Of a stretch of DNA of 37,058 bases, positions 27,162 through 35,247 are shown piece by piece. This DNA comes from Lewinellaceae bacterium (GTDB taxonomy: Bacteria > Bacteroidota > Bacteroidia > Chitinophagales > Saprospiraceae), in NCBI GenBank assembly GCA_024642625.1, contig JAHEAU010000007.1, positions 1 through 37,058 on the forward strand, read 5' to 3'. Both the position numbers and the translations under genes were made by a program. The notes below the pieces were generated by a model. The model saw nothing but the letters and a program-made list of their open reading frames with translations. It had not been told where the DNA came from and searched no databases. Position 1 is the first letter of the stretch. Every line of letters begins with the position of its first letter.

Positions 27162-27602
27162 CTATTCCGGTTGCGGCCATCCCAGATATCCTTCATCCAG
27201 GTTGTAGACATCCTGAATGCCATGATCCTGCATCAGGCTGCAAGCTTTGCGACTGCGCTGTCCGGATCGGCAATACACGAGGTACATTTTGGTTTTGTCC
27301 ATTGTTGAAATACCGGCCAGAAAGGTGCTGTCCTGGGTGACATCGAGGAGTTGAGCACCTTCGATATGCCCGGCATGAAATTCACCTGGCGTGCGTACAT
27401 CCAGGATAACCAGGTTCTTGTTTTTGTCAATCAAGGATTGTGCCTTTTCGGCAGTTATTGACGGAAACGCATCTGCTACTTCGACATCTTTGGGAATCCG
27501 ATCTTCATTGATGTTGCGCTGGACGACACCGCTTTCGGAATTTTGGCAAGCCATCAATAAGATGAACAAGAAGAAGAGAGCAAAGTATGTGAATTGTTTC
27601 AT
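27162..27602 (-). CDS. Rhodanese-like domain lipoprotein
   Basis: Lipobox FLFILLMAC; LVILDVRTPGEFHAGHIEGAQLLDV; active-site loop YCRSGQRS. Confidence 0.92.
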   Translation of the reverse strand: MKQFTYFALFFLFILLMACQNSESGVVQRNINEDRIPKDVEVADAFPSITAEKAQSLIDKNKNLVILDVRTPGEFHAGHIEGAQLLDVTQDSTFLAGISTMDKTKMYLVYCRSGQRSRKACSLMQDHGIQDVYNLDEGYLGWPQPE

Positions 27603-27851
27603 GTCGTGTTTGGTTATTGGGGTGCAAAGTTATACCAGAATGCGTAGTTGGAACAAGAGGTAGGTATGATCTTGAGACAAATGGAAACAATTAATCGTGT
27701 CCAGTCTTCCCCTTCAAACAAATTCAAGGTTCATTCCAAATGTTGAATCATCTTCTTTTTCAGGATGTTTGGTAGGGAGTTTGATCTGTAAAAGGCCTTT
27801 GAATGTCGCTTTAGCAATCAGAAAAAGAGGGTGTAAAATGCACATTTTCAA

Positions 27852-27896
27852 TCAAGTATGTTTCGAATAAACTCATACTTGACTTCCGACGGAAGT
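27852..27896. repeat. Two adjacent inverted repeats (TCAAGTATG/CATACTTGA and ACTTCC-gac-GGAAGT)
   Basis: Direct reading; second is sister of the 27043-27058 palindrome. Confidence 0.8.
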
Positions 27897-27937
27897 AACC
27901 AATAAACAACCTCCTTGACTACTCCACACTTCGACTC

Positions 27938-28510
27938 CTAACTGAACAAGTCAATATCTTCAGGTTGATTGATATTTTTCAACGCATCACCATTGACCGG
28001 TTCGACAATAAAAACAGGGTTAGAATCAAGGATGCGTCGAAGACTAAACTGGTTGTTATCCCAGGCATTTTGGATAAGGTCAAAAGCGAGTGGCTCCCAT
28101 AGTGCAGCAAGCGGCTGAAGGATACCTGATTCTGGGTCTATGAATACGGTAGCCATTTTGTCAGGCTGCCGGTGAGTCAGGAGTTGCTGCAAATGAGATT
28201 TCGTCATAAAGGGTAGATCCACAGCAAGGACTAACCATGATGATTGTGGATAAAGTCGCATGCTGGAAAGCAATCCACTAATCGGCCCATGTGGGGGTAG
28301 CTGATCGATGATCAACTCACCATATGGTGAATAGGCTGCTGCCTGCACCTCCCTGCAAGAAATGAAAACCGAATCAGTAACGGATCGAATGAGTTCAACC
28401 TGATGCTGCAAAAGGGGTACTCCATTCCAATGTAAGGATCCTTTGTCTTGCCCCATGCGGGTACTAAACCCACCGGAGAGGACCAAACCCCGGATTTCCG
28501 GAATGGACAT
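27938..28510 (-). CDS. mobA: Molybdenum cofactor guanylyltransferase-like (MobA)
   Basis: GLVLSGGFSTRMGQDKGSLHWNGVPLLQ; LVLAVDLPFM; TAATG coupling with upstream gene. Confidence 0.85.
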   Translation of the reverse strand: MSIPEIRGLVLSGGFSTRMGQDKGSLHWNGVPLLQHQVELIRSVTDSVFISCREVQAAAYSPYGELIIDQLPPHGPISGLLSSMRLYPQSSWLVLAVDLPFMTKSHLQQLLTHRQPDKMATVFIDPESGILQPLAALWEPLAFDLIQNAWDNNQFSLRRILDSNPVFIVEPVNGDALKNINQPEDIDLFS

Positions 28511-29373
28511 TACGCCGGTTTGTCGTCGATCACCTCGGCATCGTCGATGATATCGTCACCATCTCCATCACGGTCTTCAAAGCCGTAGGTTGGACCGGTT
28601 CCTTTCGGTTTTTCGGTTGGCTCTCCCGGTTCGATGGTCATTTCGCCATGGTGGTAGTTGCCTTTGGCAAACTCATCTGCTTTTTCGAAAAAGCCACCTT
28701 TGCCTTTGCCCTCCAGAAGGGAATCATCCAGGGCTTCCAAATGGGATTTCCCTTGTGGAGATTCGCTTTTAAAACGGGCTGTCCTAGCCAGCTCTTCCGC
28801 CTTTTTGGCAGCCTCTTCCAGGTCGTGTTTTGCGGCTTCTGCTTGTGCTTTGTCGTACAGTTCTTCTGCCTTTTTACCGGCCTTGTCACTTGTGTCCTTC
28901 AGCATTTCTTTGGCTTTATCCAGGAAGGCACCACCTTTTTCCATGATCTCACCGCCCACCTTTTCGGCCAGTTGCCCAGCTTTTTCGGCGACTTGTTCTC
29001 CGGCCGATAGGACTTTTTCACCGATTTCCTCAATGCCTTCTTCCATGCGTTTGCCTCGTTCAAGGATCTTGTTGCCGGTCTTTTCCGCAAAATCTCCCGC
29101 CATGTGCATGATGTCCTCCCCTGTTTCACGCAGGGTGTGGGCGGATTTATCCGGGGGTGTTTCGGCGCTCGTGTCGGTTTTGGGCGGAGTGACGTTTTGC
29201 CCTTCTGGCGGTTCGACACCGGATTCTTTGCGGATGCGATCCATCCAGGCATCCAGATCTTCCTTGGTTTCACGAATGGATTCGCGGAAGGTGTCTTCCG
29301 TTTTTTCAGCGGCAGAGCGGGTCACGGCTTTGGCACCAAAGAGGAGTCGTTTGAGGTCGGAAAGTAGAGACAT
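28510..29373 (-). CDS. Apolipoprotein/YtxH-like amphipathic helical protein with acidic DxDxDG tail
   Basis: MSLLSDLKRLLFG...AEKTGNKILERGKRMEEGIEEIGEKVLSAGEQVAEKAGQLAEKVGGEIMEKGGAFLDKAKEML; C-term DRDGDGDDIIDDAEVIDD. Track start 29424 extends upstream; MSLL at 29373. Confidence 0.75.
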   Translation of the reverse strand: MSLLSDLKRLLFGAKAVTRSAAEKTEDTFRESIRETKEDLDAWMDRIRKESGVEPPEGQNVTPPKTDTSAETPPDKSAHTLRETGEDIMHMAGDFAEKTGNKILERGKRMEEGIEEIGEKVLSAGEQVAEKAGQLAEKVGGEIMEKGGAFLDKAKEMLKDTSDKAGKKAEELYDKAQAEAAKHDLEEAAKKAEELARTARFKSESPQGKSHLEALDDSLLEGKGKGGFFEKADEFAKGNYHHGEMTIEPGEPTEKPKGTGPTYGFEDRDGDGDDIIDDAEVIDDKPA

Positions 29374-29569
29374 GGTAAAAATGGCGGATGATTGTTCGGG
29401 AAAGGTACAGGTTTCCCAGTTCAATATGGACTAGATGAATCGGGTAAAGGGAGCTGGATGAACTCAATAGCGCCGGTATGGATTCGCAGGTAAGTTGGAA
29501 TTTGTGCGAAATTTGACCTGTTTTTCAGTGGGTTACAAGGGGTGGAGTGTATTTTTTTTTCAGAAAAGC

Positions 29570-29600
29570 TTGTCTTTGACGTGGAATGATTCTACCTTTG
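29570..29600 (+). promoter_or_regulatory. Bacteroidota-type promoter for rplM operon
   Basis: TTG (29570-29572) ... TAccTTTG (29593-29600), 48 bp upstream of the rplM start. Confidence 0.6.
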
Positions 29601-29647
29601 CACGCGCTTTGGATAAAGCATAATTAGACGTATAAAATTTTACGATC

Positions 29648-30091
29648 GTGAATACCCTCAGTTATCGCACCGAATCGGCTAAAAAGGAGCAGGTTGAGCG
29701 TCGTTGGTTCATCGTCGATGCAAATCAAGTGGTCGTTGGCCGTTTGAGTACGCAGATCGCCGCTGTACTACGAGGCAAACATCGCCCCGACTTTACGCCC
29801 CATGTCGACACCGGCGATTACGTTATTGTAATCAACGCGGACAAAGTCCGCTTTACAGGGAAAAAGATGCTTCAGAAGACGTATCTGTCCTATTCTCTGT
29901 ATCCGGGTGGACAGAAGTCACGCACGCCTGCAGATCTCCTGGCCAAAAAGCCAGAGCGAATCCTGGAGAATGCCGTACGTGGCATGTTGCCAAAGACCAA
30001 GCTTGGTCGGGCAATGTTCAAGAAACTATTTGTGTATGCCGGCGCTGAGCATCCGCATCAGGCCCAGCAGCCTCAACCCCTCAAATACTAA
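29648..30091 (+). CDS. rplM: 50S ribosomal protein L13
   Basis: [59 protein letters not shown] start. Confidence 0.97.
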   Translation: MNTLSYRTESAKKEQVERRWFIVDANQVVVGRLSTQIAAVLRGKHRPDFTPHVDTGDYVIVINADKVRFTGKKMLQKTYLSYSLYPGGQKSRTPADLLAKKPERILENAVRGMLPKTKLGRAMFKKLFVYAGAEHPHQAQQPQPLKY

Positions 30092-30096
30092 CAGGC

Positions 30097-30486
30097 ATGG
30101 ATTTTATTAATGCTGTAGGTCGTCGTAAAGCTTCGGTTGCCCGAGTTTATTTACGCAAGGGGACCGGTTCGGTTCAGATCAACGGAAAACCGTTGGCTGA
30201 ATACTTTCCGATGCCTCATATCCAGTCCAAGGTGACTGACCCTCTTCATACTGTTGGCCTCGAGACGGCTGAGTACGACATCATCATTAACGTGATGGGT
30301 GGCGGATTCAAAGGTCAGGCTGAAGCAGTACGGATGGGGATCTCCCGTGTACTCATCAAGTTGAATGAGGACTTCCGTAAAGGACTGAAGGAGAAAAAAT
30401 TCCTCACTCGTGATGCTCGTGAAGTTGAACGGAAGAAGTACGGTAAGCCGAAGGCCCGGAAGAGCTTCCAGTTCAGCAAACGTTAA
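30097..30486 (+). CDS. rpsI: 30S ribosomal protein S9
   Basis: GRRKASVARVYLRKGTGSVQINGKPL...KKYGKPKARKSFQFSKR. Confidence 0.98.
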   Translation: MDFINAVGRRKASVARVYLRKGTGSVQINGKPLAEYFPMPHIQSKVTDPLHTVGLETAEYDIIINVMGGGFKGQAEAVRMGISRVLIKLNEDFRKGLKEKKFLTRDAREVERKKYGKPKARKSFQFSKR

Positions 30487-30510
30487 TCCCCCTCAAATCT
30501 GCGGACCACA

Positions 30511-31239
30511 ATGGAAAACACGATGTATAAAGAACTGCTGGAGGCCGGCGCACATTTTGGCCACCTCAAGCGTAAGTGGAACCCCAAGATGCAGCCCTAT
30601 ATTTTCATGGAGCGCAAGGGGATCCACATTATTGACCTGCACCGGACGGAAAGCTGTTTGGGGAAAGCAGCTGACTATGCTCGTCAACTGGCCAAGTCTG
30701 GCCGGAAGATCATGTTCGTTGCCACCAAGAAGCAAGCTCGTGAGATCGTCAAAAATGCGGCGGAGAGTGTCAACATGCCTTTCGTGACCGATCGTTGGTT
30801 GGGTGGTATGATGACCAACTTCTCTACGATCCGGAAGTCTGTCAAGAAAATGCAATCTATCGAGCGGATGCTCGGCGATGGCTCCTTGACCAGCATCACC
30901 AAGAAAGAACGTCTGACGTTGTCACGGGAGCGGGATAAGATGAACAAGGTATTGGGCGGTATTACCGACCTGAACCGTCTTCCTCACGCACTGTTTGTTG
31001 TGGATATCCACCATGAACATATCGCTGTTGCCGAAGCGAACCGCCTTGGAATCAAGACCATCGCTATTGTTGATACCAATTCAGATCCGAACCAGGTTGA
31101 CTTCCCCATTCCGGCGAATGATGATGCATCACGCTCTATCGAGGTGATCACACGTCATTTGACGACAGCGATTAAGGAAGGACTTGCCGAGCGTCAGGCC
31201 AACAAGGCCAACGCCACAGAAGAGGAATCTGAAGATTAA
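30511..31239 (+). CDS. rpsB: 30S ribosomal protein S2
   Basis: LLEAGAHFGHLKRKWNPKMQPYIFMERKGIHIIDL; RWLGGMMTNFSTIRKS. Confidence 0.98.
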   Translation: MENTMYKELLEAGAHFGHLKRKWNPKMQPYIFMERKGIHIIDLHRTESCLGKAADYARQLAKSGRKIMFVATKKQAREIVKNAAESVNMPFVTDRWLGGMMTNFSTIRKSVKKMQSIERMLGDGSLTSITKKERLTLSRERDKMNKVLGGITDLNRLPHALFVVDIHHEHIAVAEANRLGIKTIAIVDTNSDPNQVDFPIPANDDASRSIEVITRHLTTAIKEGLAERQANKANATEEESED

Positions 31240-31262
31240 TACCTATAAAAAACGATTTACCC

Positions 31263-32087
31263 ATGATCACAGCCGCAGATGTAAAGAATCTACGCGATAC
31301 GACCGGTGCCGGAATGATGGACTGCAAGAAAGCTCTGGAAGAATCTGGAGGCGACTTGGAAGGAGCCATCGAGATCCTGCGTAAACAAGGCCAGAAATTG
31401 AGCCTCAAGCGTGCTGATCGCGAAGCCAATGAAGGCGTCGTTATCGCACTCACCTCTGATGACCACAAAAGAGGTGTGATTATCAAACTGAGCTCCGAAA
31501 CGGACTTCGTTGCCAAGAATGACAATTTTGTCAATCTGGCCGGGAAGTTTGCGCAGATCGCTCTGGATGCCTTTCCCGCTGATGTGAATGCATTGCTTGC
31601 TCTTCCTTTTGAAGATATTACCATCGGAGAAAAGGTAACCGAACAAGTTGGTGTGATCGGCGAGAAGATCGAACTGGCCTCCTATGAGCGTCTCGAAGCA
31701 GATACGGTTGCTCCTTATATCCACATGGGTAACAAGGCCGGCGTACTGGTTGGATTGAATAAATCAAGTGATGCGATTTATGATGCCGGACGGGATGTCG
31801 CCATGCAGGTTGCTGCCATGAAACCCATTGCAGTAGATCAGGATGGAATCGATGCTTCCGTGATTGCAAAGGAAATTGAAATTGGAAAAGAGATTGCACG
31901 GCAGGAAGGCAAGGCTGAGGAAATGCTCGAGAAGATCGCAATGGGCAAACTCAACAAGTTTTACAAGGAGAGCACCCTGCTCAACCAGGACTACGTGAAA
32001 GGCAATAAACAATCCGTTGCTGATTATCTGAAAACTGTAGATAAGGAATTGACCGTCACGGCATTCCGACATGTTACTCTCGGTTAA
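31263..32087 (+). CDS. tsf: Elongation factor Ts
   Basis: [56 protein letters not shown]. Confidence 0.98.
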   Translation: MITAADVKNLRDTTGAGMMDCKKALEESGGDLEGAIEILRKQGQKLSLKRADREANEGVVIALTSDDHKRGVIIKLSSETDFVAKNDNFVNLAGKFAQIALDAFPADVNALLALPFEDITIGEKVTEQVGVIGEKIELASYERLEADTVAPYIHMGNKAGVLVGLNKSSDAIYDAGRDVAMQVAAMKPIAVDQDGIDASVIAKEIEIGKEIARQEGKAEEMLEKIAMGKLNKFYKESTLLNQDYVKGNKQSVADYLKTVDKELTVTAFRHVTLG

Positions 32088-32094
32088 ATGAAAT

Positions 32095-32130
32095 AAAGAG
32101 CGAATCGCAGTTGTGGTTCGCTCTTTTTTT
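32095..32130 (+). terminator. Intrinsic terminator between tsf and pyrH
   Basis: AAAGAGCGAA (32095-32104) / TTCGCTCTTT (32117-32126) followed by T-run. Confidence 0.8.
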
Positions 32131-32149
32131 ATGTGTAAATTTCCTCCCT

Positions 32150-32863
32150 ATGAAGACCCGGTACAAACGCATCCTGCTTAAGCTCAGTGGAGAATCCTTG
32201 ATGGGTGACAATGCCTATGGCATCGATTCGTCAATGTTGGAACGGTATGCTTCCCAAATCAGTGACCTCCTGGTCCTTGATGTAGAAGTGGCGGTTGTGA
32301 TCGGTGGAGGAAATATCTTCCGCGGATTACAAGCTACAGAAAGCGGGATTGAGCGCGTACAAGGCGACTATATGGGTATGCTGGCCACCGTGATCAACGG
32401 TATGGCCCTGCAGAGTGCGCTGGAGTTGAAGGGCATTTATAGTCGCTTGATCTCCGCGATCGAAATGAAGGAAATCGCGGAACCCTATATCCGCAGAAGA
32501 GCCATTCGCCACCTGGAAAAAGGACGTGTCGTCATCTTCTCGGCAGGTACCGGAAGCCCTTATTTTACAACGGATAGCGCAGCGGCACTCCGAGCCAGTG
32601 AAATTGATGCGGATGTCATCCTGAAAGGAACACGTGTGGATGGGATCTACAATACAGATCCCCTCAAAGATCCGGATGCAGTTCGTTTCGAACATCTCAC
32701 CTTTGCAAAAGCCATCCAACTTGGGCTGAAAGTCATGGATATGACGGCATTCACGTTGTGCCAGGAAAACAACATTCCGATTGTGGTTTTCGATATCAAT
32801 GATACCGAAAATCTCAAGCGAATTGTCATGGGTGAACGAGTCGGCACCCTCGTTGAGGGATAA
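32150..32863 (+). CDS. pyrH: Uridylate kinase
   Basis: [60 protein letters not shown]. Track start 32111 includes non-conserved extension. Confidence 0.97.
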   Translation: MKTRYKRILLKLSGESLMGDNAYGIDSSMLERYASQISDLLVLDVEVAVVIGGGNIFRGLQATESGIERVQGDYMGMLATVINGMALQSALELKGIYSRLISAIEMKEIAEPYIRRRAIRHLEKGRVVIFSAGTGSPYFTTDSAAALRASEIDADVILKGTRVDGIYNTDPLKDPDAVRFEHLTFAKAIQLGLKVMDMTAFTLCQENNIPIVVFDINDTENLKRIVMGERVGTLVEG

Positions 32864-32888
32864 AAAAGAGGCGAAACATTTTTCGCCT
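32861..32888. terminator. Hairpin taaaaaagAGGCGAAAcattTTTCGCCT, copy 1
   Basis: Identical 28-nt sequence at 33452-33479; overlaps pyrH stop codon; U-tract would lie on the minus-strand transcript. Confidence 0.75.
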
Positions 32889-32985
32889 GGAGCTGAAAGG
32901 AATTTTGATGTTCAATACTCGTCTCTAAACGTGGGCGTCCCGGATACTTAAAGGACCTGCACTCGATATGAAAGCACCAAAGATC

Positions 32986-33044
32986 AAATTCCAAACGACA
33001 AATAAATTCCAAACGACAAATTCAAATGTTCAAAATGCAAAATG
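32986..33044. repeat. Word-like repeat with exact 18-nt tandem AAATTCCAAACGACAAAT x2
   Basis: 32986-33003 and 33004-33021 identical; followed by tcaaatgttcaaaatgcaaaatgg-type words. Confidence 0.85.
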
Positions 33045-33451
33045 GTGTGATTGCATTTTGGTTAGATTGATGAATTGACAACGTTGGAAGCAGAGTCATA
33101 CACCTTCCGTTCAACAGAATAACCAATAGCCTACTCTCTATCTGTATCCAATGTAGCCGTGGGTTTCTTGTCCTCGGAGGAGGATAACCCAATCCCTCTT
33201 TGAAGAATATTTTGGTCAAAGAATAACGTTGTTAATAGGAGCTTGAGTTTGTTACAGTCGCCAAACAAGGGCCCGGACCCATAGTGCTGGGGCCGGCAAG
33301 AGGCATGCCAAGCATGAAATTCAGAGTCCACAAATGTTTGGCACATCCACCGAATGGAAAACTGCACTTGTCAAATGGTAAAGTTGAATTTGTAAAGGAA
33401 ATGGCTGGATGTCTGATCATGAAAAGGGAGTCGGCCTCTTTGGATGAAGGC

Positions 33452-33479
33452 TAAAAAAGAGGCGAAACATTTTTCGCCT
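33452..33479 (-). terminator. Hairpin copy 2, positioned as terminator of the downstream minus-strand lipoprotein gene
   Basis: Minus strand reads AGGCGAAAaatgTTTCGCCTCTTTTTTA just after the stop of 33497..34066. Confidence 0.8.
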
Positions 33480-33496
33480 CCTTCGTTTCCTGGTCA

Positions 33497-34066
33497 TCAG
33501 TGATCACCATGGGAACACAACACGCCTGCGTTTTCTGTTTGGCTTGGTCCATGCAAAAGCAAATTCGTCGTCATCAGATGTCCCTCTTGTGATACATCCA
33601 CCCAGATGTCGGAACCGATCTCGCGAATAAATTGCCGGATACTGTTTCGAATCGTTGTTTCCAGCTGGTCGGGGATATAGGGGTAATCATTGACCCAAAG
33701 CCATTCCTGATTCGGATGGTTGACTTGAACTAATCGCCAGGAGATCAAGATGCGGTCCACAACGCGTTCGACACTACCACCCAACACCAGATCTACAGCT
33801 TGATCTTCTCCCATGGCCAGCAAACAGCGACTTCCCAGACATCCGGGGAAAGGGGATGCCAGGCTTGTATGTGCAGAAGAGGCTTTCAGCGCATAGGCTG
33901 TGGTCAGACTGATTTCTTCTTCCACCTGGATCTGGACCCATTTTGGTAATGCCGGCAAACCTGAGCAATGGATCTGGCCGATCAATATTGTCTCCTGATC
34001 TGGCGCCGAACAAGCGGTCAAACCAAACAGAAACATGAAAAATATGCCAGATGTCGTTCTCATCAT
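33497..34066 (-). CDS. Lipoprotein with TolB/FlgO-like N-terminal-type domain, function unknown
   Basis: Lipobox FLFGLTAC; MGEDQAVDLVLGGSVERVVDRILISWRLVQVNHPNQEWLWVNDY resembles GxDYVLxGSVRRxGxRLRIxAQLVDxxTGxxLWxxxY. Confidence 0.55.
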   Translation of the reverse strand: MMRTTSGIFFMFLFGLTACSAPDQETILIGQIHCSGLPALPKWVQIQVEEEISLTTAYALKASSAHTSLASPFPGCLGSRCLLAMGEDQAVDLVLGGSVERVVDRILISWRLVQVNHPNQEWLWVNDYPYIPDQLETTIRNSIRQFIREIGSDIWVDVSQEGHLMTTNLLLHGPSQTENAGVLCSHGDH

Positions 34067-34200
34067 ACCTGCGCTTGGGACAAAAATGATGGATATTGTC
34101 CCTTCGTTTGAGGCGAATACTGCCACGAATACATTTAATTTTAGCTAATTATAATAAATACAAATATGAATGCGGGATTCACTCCTGTTTGAATTGCACC

Positions 34201-35247
34201 ATGACTGCTCCGCGCGATGACTTATTGATCTTTTCCCCTAAAGGCATCTACTGCTCTGCAGCGGATCTGTATATCGATCCCTGGCGCCGTGTACCCAAAG
34301 CCGTCATCACCCACGGTCACAGTGATCACGCCCGCCCGGGACATGGTCATTATATCTGTACTCCGCTGACAGCCCCAGTACTGAAACACCGATTGGGACA
34401 AAATATCCTGATGTCAGAATTGCCTTTTGGACAACATATCACCATGAATGGTGTCCGGATTTCCCTCCATCCGGCTGGTCATATCCCGGGTTCTGCTCAG
34501 GTTCGTGTGGAGTACAAGGGAGAAGTTTGGGTCGTAACGGGTGATTATAAACTCCATTCAGATCCGATCAGTGAGCCTTTTGAACCGGTTCCTTGTCACA
34601 CCATGATCACCGAGTCGACCTTTGGATTGCCGATTTACCAATGGTCCGACCCAAAGATCATCATCCAGGACATCCACCATTGGTGGCGAGAATGTCAGGA
34701 AAAAGATCAGTTGGCTGTCATGACCGCCTATTCTCTGGGGAAGGCCCAGCGATTGATTGCGGAGTTGGACATCAACCAAGGTCCACTCTTTACACACAAG
34801 AGCATTGAACCCATCAACGAGATCTTTCGTCAGGCCGGACTCCACCTGCCCAAGACCACTCAGGTCAACGAAAGACATCAACGAGAGGACCTCACAGGCG
34901 GATTGCTCATTGCACCACCTTCCGTAATGAACAGCGATTGGTTTCAACGACTTGGGCCCATCTCGGATGCTTTGGCGAGCGGATGGATGTCCCTGCGCAA
35001 AGGCCGCTTCAGGCGGACTGCAGACCGGGGGTTTGCATTGAGTGATCATGCCGATTGGCCTGGCTTGTTGACAGCCATTCGGGAATCAGGGGCCGAGCGT
35101 GTGCTGGTCACCCATGGGTTTACTGCACCATTTGCCCGTTACCTAAGGGAGATCGGGCTGGATGCTCAGGCAGTCGAGACCCGATTTCAGGGAGAGCCTT
35201 CACCTGATGACACAATAGATGAGGACGCTCAAATCCATCCGGCATGA
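34201..35247 (+). CDS. DNA ligase-associated exonuclease (MBL-fold/beta-CASP-like)
   Basis: FSPKGIYCSAADLYIDPWRRVPKAVITHGHSDHARPGHGHYICTPLTA; HPAGHIPGSAQ; VTGDYKLHSDP; ITESTFGLPIYQW; LSDHADWPGL; VTHGF. Catalytic motifs intact. Confidence 0.9.
   Translation: MTAPRDDLLIFSPKGIYCSAADLYIDPWRRVPKAVITHGHSDHARPGHGHYICTPLTAPVLKHRLGQNILMSELPFGQHITMNGVRISLHPAGHIPGSAQVRVEYKGEVWVVTGDYKLHSDPISEPFEPVPCHTMITESTFGLPIYQWSDPKIIIQDIHHWWRECQEKDQLAVMTAYSLGKAQRLIAELDINQGPLFTHKSIEPINEIFRQAGLHLPKTTQVNERHQREDLTGGLLIAPPSVMNSDWFQRLGPISDALASGWMSLRKGRFRRTADRGFALSDHADWPGLLTAIRESGAERVLVTHGFTAPFARYLREIGLDAQAVETRFQGEPSPDDTIDEDAQIHPA

Noticed and set aside
28658-29434. 258-aa + strand ORF antisense to the amphipathic helix protein
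   Set aside because: Ser/Ala/Phe-rich shadow of a Lys/Glu/Ala-rich gene on the other strand; no family features.
33022-33420. Three overlapping minus-strand ORFs (33022-33219, 33131-33367, 33232-33420)
   Set aside because: Mutually overlapping, short, low-complexity or without recognisable motifs; region looks like repeat-derived intergenic DNA.
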